From positions 871,693 to 935,692 of the forward strand of contig NZ_JH651384.1 in the NCBI RefSeq assembly GCF_000260135.1: a stretch of 64,000 nucleotides of DNA. Reading direction: 5' to 3'. The stretch's first letter is position 1; the number at the start of each line of letters is the position of its first letter. This stretch comes from Thiothrix nivea DSM 5205. Lineage in GTDB: Bacteria > Pseudomonadota > Gammaproteobacteria > Thiotrichales > Thiotrichaceae. A model generated the notes under the pieces. The model ran no database searches and had not been told where the DNA came from. It saw only the letters and a program-made list of their open reading frames with translations. Shown piece after piece: positions 59,785 to 64,000 of this stretch. The translations under genes and the position numbers were made by a program.

Positions 59785-60255
59785 TTAACTGTCCATCATG
59801 GATTGCAGGTAATTTTGCAGACCGGCGTTGTCGATCGCCCACTGCTGGGATTCGAGCCAGTCAATCTGCTCTTCTTCCTCTTCGAGAATTTCCTGCAACA
59901 GGTCGCGGGAAACGTAATCCTGCGCCTGTTCGCATTCGCCGATGACCTTGCGCAATTCCGCCGCCACTTCACCGGCCAGGCGCAGGTCGTTGGCGATGAT
60001 TTCCGGCACGTCTTCGCCGAGGTAGAGCTTGCCGAGGTCTTGCAGGTTGGGCAGGGCTTCAAGGAACAGGATGCGTTCGATCAGTTCATCGGCCTGTTTC
60101 ATGGCCTTGATGGAACGTTTGTATTCCTTGCCGTTGAGCTTTTCCAGCCCCCAGTTTTTGCACATGCGGGCGTGCAGGAAATACTGGTTGATCGCCGTCA
60201 ACTGGCTGCGTAGCACCAGATTCAGCGAACGGTTGATGTCGGGGTTTCCTTTCAT
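59785..60255 (-). CDS. bfr: Bacterioferritin subunit with haem Met, no ferroxidase centre
   Basis: A 156-residue bacterioferritin: [50 protein letters not shown]. Met52 (KAMKQAD), the haem axial ligand, is present. Ferroxidase positions are lost: Gln18, Ala51, Gln54, Ala94 and Gln130 replace Glu18, Glu51, His54, Glu94 and His130. It is probably a haem-carrying partner that supports electron transfer for iron release, as in two-subunit bacterioferritins of Neisseria and pseudomonads. Confidence 0.92.
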   Translation of the reverse strand: MKGNPDINRSLNLVLRSQLTAINQYFLHARMCKNWGLEKLNGKEYKRSIKAMKQADELIERILFLEALPNLQDLGKLYLGEDVPEIIANDLRLAGEVAAELRKVIGECEQAQDYVSRDLLQEILEEEEEQIDWLESQQWAIDNAGLQNYLQSMMDS

Positions 60256-60331
60256 AGGCGTCTCCTGTTGTTTAGGTTGGTTTTATATTCAATGCCTGTC
60301 CATCCTATCCCTTGCCAATCAGCCTGGTCAA

Positions 60332-61093
60332 TTAAGCTCTACTGCCTATCAAGCGATACCCCAAACCCGCCAGCGCCAGAAACCACACAATGCTCGCCCC
60401 GGTCGGCAAGTCCAGCCACGCCGATACCATAATTCCCGCTGCATACCCTAGCAGCCCCAGCGCAAAGGCATCACGCAAGGAACCAGCCTGTTCCCGCCAC
60501 ACCGCAAACGCCGGGATCACCAGACTGGCGAACACCAGATACACCCCCACCACCTGCGCCGCAAAGGTAATCACCACCGCAAACAACAGGTAAAATGTCT
60601 GCCGTGCGAACAGGCGTGGCAACCATTGCGGTTTCAACCATGCCAGCAGCCAGTAGGCCGCCGCCAGCACCGCCAGCGGAATCAGATCAGGCCAGTTCAC
60701 CCACAGGATTTGCCCGGCCAGCAGCTCACGCAGGTGTTCGCCACCGTGCGGATTATTCGCCAACAACAACAACCCGCCAGTCGCCGCCAGCACAAACACA
60801 ATGCCGATCAGGGCTTCCTGTTGTTGTTTGAGGCGCGTTTCCGCCCAGCCCAGCAGCCACGCACCCGCCAGTGCGGCAGACAGGGCGATGAGCTGGGTTT
60901 CCCAGCCATGCACTTCCCAACCGAAACTGTGCGCGGCAATCACCCCCAACCCGGCAATCTGTGCAATCGCCAGGTCGATGAAAATGATGCCCCTACACAG
61001 GACTTCGCGCCCCAGCGGGATGTGGGTCGCCAATACCAGCACCCCGGCGACAAAGGCCGGGGCGAGGATGCTGAATTGCAACGTCCAGTCCAT
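60332..61093 (-). CDS. znuB: Zinc ABC transporter permease ZnuB-type
   Basis: A 253-residue ABC-3 family permease with about seven to eight hydrophobic segments. LGREVLCRGIIFIDLAIAQIAG contains the conserved DLAIAQ coupling region, and QVVGVYLVFASLVIPA is the family signature. It lies 4 bp after znuA on the same strand. No ATPase gene (znuC) is in the window. Confidence 0.88.
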   Translation of the reverse strand: MDWTLQFSILAPAFVAGVLVLATHIPLGREVLCRGIIFIDLAIAQIAGLGVIAAHSFGWEVHGWETQLIALSAALAGAWLLGWAETRLKQQQEALIGIVFVLAATGGLLLLANNPHGGEHLRELLAGQILWVNWPDLIPLAVLAAAYWLLAWLKPQWLPRLFARQTFYLLFAVVITFAAQVVGVYLVFASLVIPAFAVWREQAGSLRDAFALGLLGYAAGIMVSAWLDLPTGASIVWFLALAGLGYRLIGSRA

Positions 61094-61097
61094 ACGC

Positions 61098-61994
61098 TTA
61101 CTTCGCCACGCCAGTCAGGCGCTGGATGATGTCGTCAAACAGCCGGAACAGGTCGCTGGCTTCGGGTGTGCCGTCAACCGTGGAAGGCAGCAGCACTGCC
61201 GGAATACCTGCCTTGCCGGATAGCCATTGCGCCGAACGCGGGTTCTGGTAGGCGGAATAAATCACCACGCTGGCCGGGGTGGCTTGCAGTTGCTGCAATA
61301 CACTGGTCAGGTGCGCGGTAGTAGGCGGAACGCCGGGCTTGGGTTCGAGTGTGGCGATTTCCTGCAAACCCAGCCAGTCTTGCAGGTAAACCCAGCTTTT
61401 GTGATGCACCACGATAGCCTTGCCGCGCAAGCCCGCCGCCCTGGCCTGCCAGCCCTGCATGGCCTGTTGCCAGCGGCTGTTGAAACTGGCGTAACCCTGC
61501 TGGTAATGGGCGGCGTTGGCGCTATCCACCTGCGCCATGCGTTCCGCCAGCGCCTTGCCGACCTGTGCGATGCGGCGCGGGTCGGTTTGGATGTGCGGAT
61601 TGCCATCAGCGTGGACATCCCCCATGCTGCGGTCAACTTTTTCCGGAATATCCAGCAGTTGTACGTATTGCGTTGCCATGAAATTCCCCGGTTGGCTTTC
61701 CTGAATGGCAGCATTACCGGATTTGCTCAGCAGTAACGGCAGCCAGCCGATTTCCAGTTCCGCGCCGGTGCAAACCAGCAAATCCGCCTGCCGCGCCTTG
61801 GCAATCAGGCTGGGGCGGGCTTCGATATGATGTGGGTCTTGCAAGCCGGTGGTGGCGTTGTAGACCGTGACCTGGTTGCCGCCGATTTCCTGCGCCAGTG
61901 CGCCCCATTCCGGTTCGCAGGCGAAGATATTGAGGTCGGCATGGGCGAGTGTGCTGCCGCATAGCAGGGCAAAGATGAGAAAAATGCGTTTCAT
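61098..61994 (-). CDS. znuA: Zinc ABC transporter substrate-binding protein ZnuA-type
   Basis: A 298-residue periplasmic cluster A-I metal-binding protein. A signal peptide ends at AHA-D. Metal ligands are expected from LQDPHHIEARP, DVHADGNPHIQ, IVVHHKSW and a C-terminal acidic residue. The His-rich mobile loop of E. coli ZnuA is short or absent. Gene order porin-znuA-znuB, divergent from zur, supports zinc rather than manganese. Confidence 0.88.
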   Translation of the reverse strand: MKRIFLIFALLCGSTLAHADLNIFACEPEWGALAQEIGGNQVTVYNATTGLQDPHHIEARPSLIAKARQADLLVCTGAELEIGWLPLLLSKSGNAAIQESQPGNFMATQYVQLLDIPEKVDRSMGDVHADGNPHIQTDPRRIAQVGKALAERMAQVDSANAAHYQQGYASFNSRWQQAMQGWQARAAGLRGKAIVVHHKSWVYLQDWLGLQEIATLEPKPGVPPTTAHLTSVLQQLQATPASVVIYSAYQNPRSAQWLSGKAGIPAVLLPSTVDGTPEASDLFRLFDDIIQRLTGVAK

Positions 61995-62003
61995 GGAATC
62001 TCC

Positions 62004-63263
62004 TTAAAAACCGTGTGCGCCGTGCGAGCCAAAGCTGTGGGTGTATTGCAGGATCACCTGCCTGTCAGTTTCCGGCGTGCTTTTGTCTTCGTTGAATTGC
62101 AAGCGCAGGCGGCTGTATTCGCGCGGGGTGTAATCGAGCATCAGGCTGTTGCGCTTAGGGGTGTGGCCTTCAGAATGCAAACCTGCCTCTTCCAGCACAT
62201 CGTCATCATCACCGCTATTGTCAATGTTCAGGCGATCATGGCGCACGCCAACCCGCCAGTGCGGGCGGAACTGGTAAACTGCCTGGGTATACCATCCGCT
62301 TTGCTTGCCATCGTAGCCGGTCGTTTCTGCCACCGTTCCATCCGCCTCCACCATATCGACCGTGCCGGACTCATTGCGGCGGAAATACTCGGCTTGCAGT
62401 TTCAGGTTGCGTTCCCTGGCATTGCCGTTGGGTGCCCATTTGTAGGTGGCGTTGATGGTATTGATTTTGCTGTCGCCGGAAAAACGCGGGGTTTCCGCAG
62501 GCGCGCCGCCGCCATGATCATGGGCTTCGCTGCTACGGTCGCGGATGTTGTTTGCCTGCCAATGGCCGATCCCCGCCTGCCAACTGTGGTCAGTACCAAT
62601 ATCGCCGCCGGTTTTGGCATACAGTGTTGCTGCGCTGAGAGTATCGTCGGTTTTGCCGGACGGGAATTTTTCACCCGCAAACAGTTCCGTACCCACCTGC
62701 ACGAACTGGTCGGTAGGCGCGACGTAACTGAATTGCACCCCGTCATCATTGGCGTGCCCGCCGAACATGCCCTGGTAGACCAACGGGGTATCGGCAAAAT
62801 CCCATTCGTGGGTATGCTTGCTGCTCAGATAACCAACATCGGAGTAAAAGCGCCCTGCTTTGAGGGTTACACCATTACCCAGCCCCTGGGTTTCGACGTA
62901 AGCTTCCTCCAGTTCAGCTTCGAGGCCATCACCCTCCTCCTCGGCAGCTTGCGTTACAGCCGTTGTCACCCTTGCCTTGAGCTTGTCACTCAGGTTGCCA
63001 CTGACAACCAGCTCACTATGGCCGGGGTGCAAACCTTCCCGGATACCGTGCGCATGTCCCCCGGAGGGCATTCCTTCCACAGCCTGTTCGCCGTCACTGC
63101 TACGGTCGAAATAAAGACCTTCGACGATCAGGCTGCCTTCCCAGTTGGAAGCAGGCTTGAGGGCTGCCTTGATGGCGGCGCCGCTGGTGGTCTCGGCGAA
63201 AGCGGCAGGTGCTGCCAATGCAGCGGCAATAGCGATAGCCACAGTAGTCTGTGTCAGTTGCAT
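62004..63263 (-). CDS. Zinc-associated outer membrane porin
   Basis: A 419-residue beta-barrel protein with a signal peptide (AAALAAPAAFA-E) and a terminal Phe. The family is porin-like rather than TonB-dependent: there is no plug domain. His-rich stretches (GGHAHGIREGLHPGH, SSEAHDHGGGAP, HTHEWDFAD, FGSHGAHGF) could bind zinc. It leads the porin-znuA-znuB operon, 108 bp from the divergent zur gene. It probably lets zinc cross the outer membrane under limitation. Confidence 0.8.
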   Translation of the reverse strand: MQLTQTTVAIAIAAALAAPAAFAETTSGAAIKAALKPASNWEGSLIVEGLYFDRSSDGEQAVEGMPSGGHAHGIREGLHPGHSELVVSGNLSDKLKARVTTAVTQAAEEEGDGLEAELEEAYVETQGLGNGVTLKAGRFYSDVGYLSSKHTHEWDFADTPLVYQGMFGGHANDDGVQFSYVAPTDQFVQVGTELFAGEKFPSGKTDDTLSAATLYAKTGGDIGTDHSWQAGIGHWQANNIRDRSSEAHDHGGGAPAETPRFSGDSKINTINATYKWAPNGNARERNLKLQAEYFRRNESGTVDMVEADGTVAETTGYDGKQSGWYTQAVYQFRPHWRVGVRHDRLNIDNSGDDDDVLEEAGLHSEGHTPKRNSLMLDYTPREYSRLRLQFNEDKSTPETDRQVILQYTHSFGSHGAHGF

Positions 63264-63329
63264 GTATTCACCCCGTTGGTGTTTGAGCGTTTATAATGGG
63301 GCAAATGGTATGTGCATTACCCGATAAAA

Positions 63330-63344
63330 TGCAATACAGTTGCA
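63330..63344. promoter_or_regulatory. Candidate Zur operator
   Basis: TGCAA-TACAG-TTGCA is a perfect 5-5-5 inverted repeat, extended by AA..TG outward pairing (AATGCAA...TTGCAAAACATT). It lies in the divergent promoter, 27 bp before zur and 66 bp before the porin gene. It does not match the enterobacterial Zur box exactly. Confidence 0.45.
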
Positions 63345-63371
63345 AAACATTGACGCAAACGAGTAGCAGAC

Positions 63372-63830
63372 ATGACCCAGGCTAGCCCCCTTCCCGGCAA
63401 TGAATCCACCGCCCGCAGCCTGCTCCTGCAAGCCCACGGCAGGGCAACGCCTGCGCGGGTCGGAGTATTGGGCATCCTGCTCCAGGCCAATGCCGCCCTG
63501 AGCCATCAGGAAATTGAGCAAACTGCGCTCCAGCAGGGTCTGTCCGTTGACCGGGTGACCCTGTACCGGGCGCTGGACTGGCTGGTGGAACAAGGGTTGG
63601 CACACAAGATCGCAGGCGCAGACCGCACCTGGCGTTACAATGCGCAAGCAGGAACACCCCACCAGCACGCCCATTTCCACTGCAAGCAATGCGAACAGGT
63701 GTTCTGCCTGGAAAACCTGCAACCTACCTTGCTGTTTGCCCTACCAGAGGGCTACCGGATCGACGAAGTGGAACTGAACCTGCAAGGGCGCTGCCCGGAT
63801 TGCGCGGGCAAAACTAACCGTGCCGGTTAA
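63372..63830 (+). CDS. zur: Fur-family zinc regulator Zur
   Basis: A 152-residue Fur-family repressor. The winged helix includes RATPARVGVLGILLQA and LSVDRVTLYRALDWLVEQGL. The dimerisation domain has HQHAHFHCKQCEQVFC and a distal CPDC pair, giving the structural zinc site. Divergence from a porin-znuA-znuB operon identifies it as Zur rather than Fur. No strong Shine-Dalgarno is visible (AGCAGAC before the ATG). Confidence 0.88.
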   Translation: MTQASPLPGNESTARSLLLQAHGRATPARVGVLGILLQANAALSHQEIEQTALQQGLSVDRVTLYRALDWLVEQGLAHKIAGADRTWRYNAQAGTPHQHAHFHCKQCEQVFCLENLQPTLLFALPEGYRIDEVELNLQGRCPDCAGKTNRAG

Positions 63831-63854
63831 CGCTTTTTCAGTGGTTATTCCGGG

Positions 63855-64000
63855 TCAAGAGGAACAACTATAGTGCGACACGCCACCAGCGTTAAAAAAC
63901 GCACTGGGTCTTAGGCGGTAGTACTTGTCTTCCACGGCTTGTGCTTGCTCATCATAGGGGTGGCCCAGTACGGCTTGCAGCTCTTTGACCAACGTGTAGT
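63855..64000 (-). CDS. selO: Probable SelO (protein adenylyltransferase) C-terminus, partial
   Basis: The last 48 codons of a gene entering from the right edge: [18 protein letters not shown] and a terminal SHYSCSS. SelO/YdiU proteins end in a PFDEQ segment followed by a C-terminal SCSS, which matches. SelO AMPylates proteins in redox stress. The identification rests on this short tail only. It is convergent with zur. Confidence 0.6.
   Translation of the reverse strand, partial: YTLVKELQAVLGHPYDEQAQAVEDKYYRLRPSAFFNAGGVSHYSCSS

Noticed and set aside
1-64000. CRISPR array or cas genes
   Set aside because: No regularly spaced direct repeats with unique spacers and no Cas-like protein were seen; the iteron clusters have irregular spacing and mixed orientation.

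Overview
The window looks like a chromosomal stretch of a gammaproteobacterium, most plausibly a filamentous sulfur oxidiser of the Thiotrichaceae (Thiothrix/Thiolinea type). This is inferred from the gene set, the protein flavour and the repeated AAA-ATPase genes; no 16S rRNA is present. Most of it is compact operons with ATGA start/stop overlaps.

Region 1 (about 0-10.8 kb) is devoted to phosphorus. It holds a broken cyclic-nucleotide phosphodiesterase, PPK2 polyphosphate kinase, a 5'-nucleotidase lipoprotein, an atypical pyruvate kinase, a PstS-type phosphate-binding protein, and a lipid-remodelling module. The module is btaA-btaB (betaine lipid synthesis) followed by a PlcP-like phosphoesterase, divergent from an OlsB-like ornithine lipid acyltransferase. 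Three arrays of four 7-bp PhoB-type half-sites at 11-bp spacing precede pstS, btaA and olsB, so these genes probably form a phosphate-starvation response.

Region 2 (11-21.3 kb) is housekeeping: glyA-nrdR-ribD-ribE-ribBA-ribH-nusB, a META-domain protein, a thioredoxin-ampD-histidine phosphatase operon and rep helicase. The RibA half of RibBA is degenerate.

Region 3 (21.34-30.25 kb) is an 8.8-kb integrated element in the 3' end of tRNA-Asn, bounded by 67-bp direct repeats. It carries a tyrosine integrase, a BrnT/BrnA toxin-antitoxin pair, an AlpA regulator, a Toprim protein, a DUF3987 protein and a later IS66-family insertion. Two clusters of six TTCCCGCA-type repeats, one right after the replication gene, resemble the ori/crr layout of P4-like satellites.

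Region 4 (30.3-38.1 kb) has dusA, mutM, metY, a rhodanese lipoprotein, a GNAT protein, a second degenerate AAA-ATPase, and a nitroreductase coupled to a GCS2-type ligase.

Region 5 (38.2-64 kb) is a metal-handling region. It begins with a candidate ferrosome (fez-like) cluster: small HMA-like proteins, Met/Gln/Pro-rich membrane proteins and a P1B-6-like ATPase. A Fur-boxed HMA-feoA-feoA-feoB-feoC operon follows, then a ferritin-like DUF2202 protein, tonB-exbD-exbB, a TonB-dependent receptor with a PiuC hydroxylase, an iron-binding lipoprotein-free ABC solute-binding protein and a peroxiredoxin. Next are a fusion of a cation-diffusion facilitator to an SPFH domain with HflC- and HflK-like partners, and a complementary pair of bacterioferritin subunits. 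Zinc uptake (znuB, znuA, a His-rich porin) lies divergent from zur. The window closes inside a gene that looks like selO. Import, ferrous transport, storage and a possible iron organelle are therefore encoded within about 22 kb.
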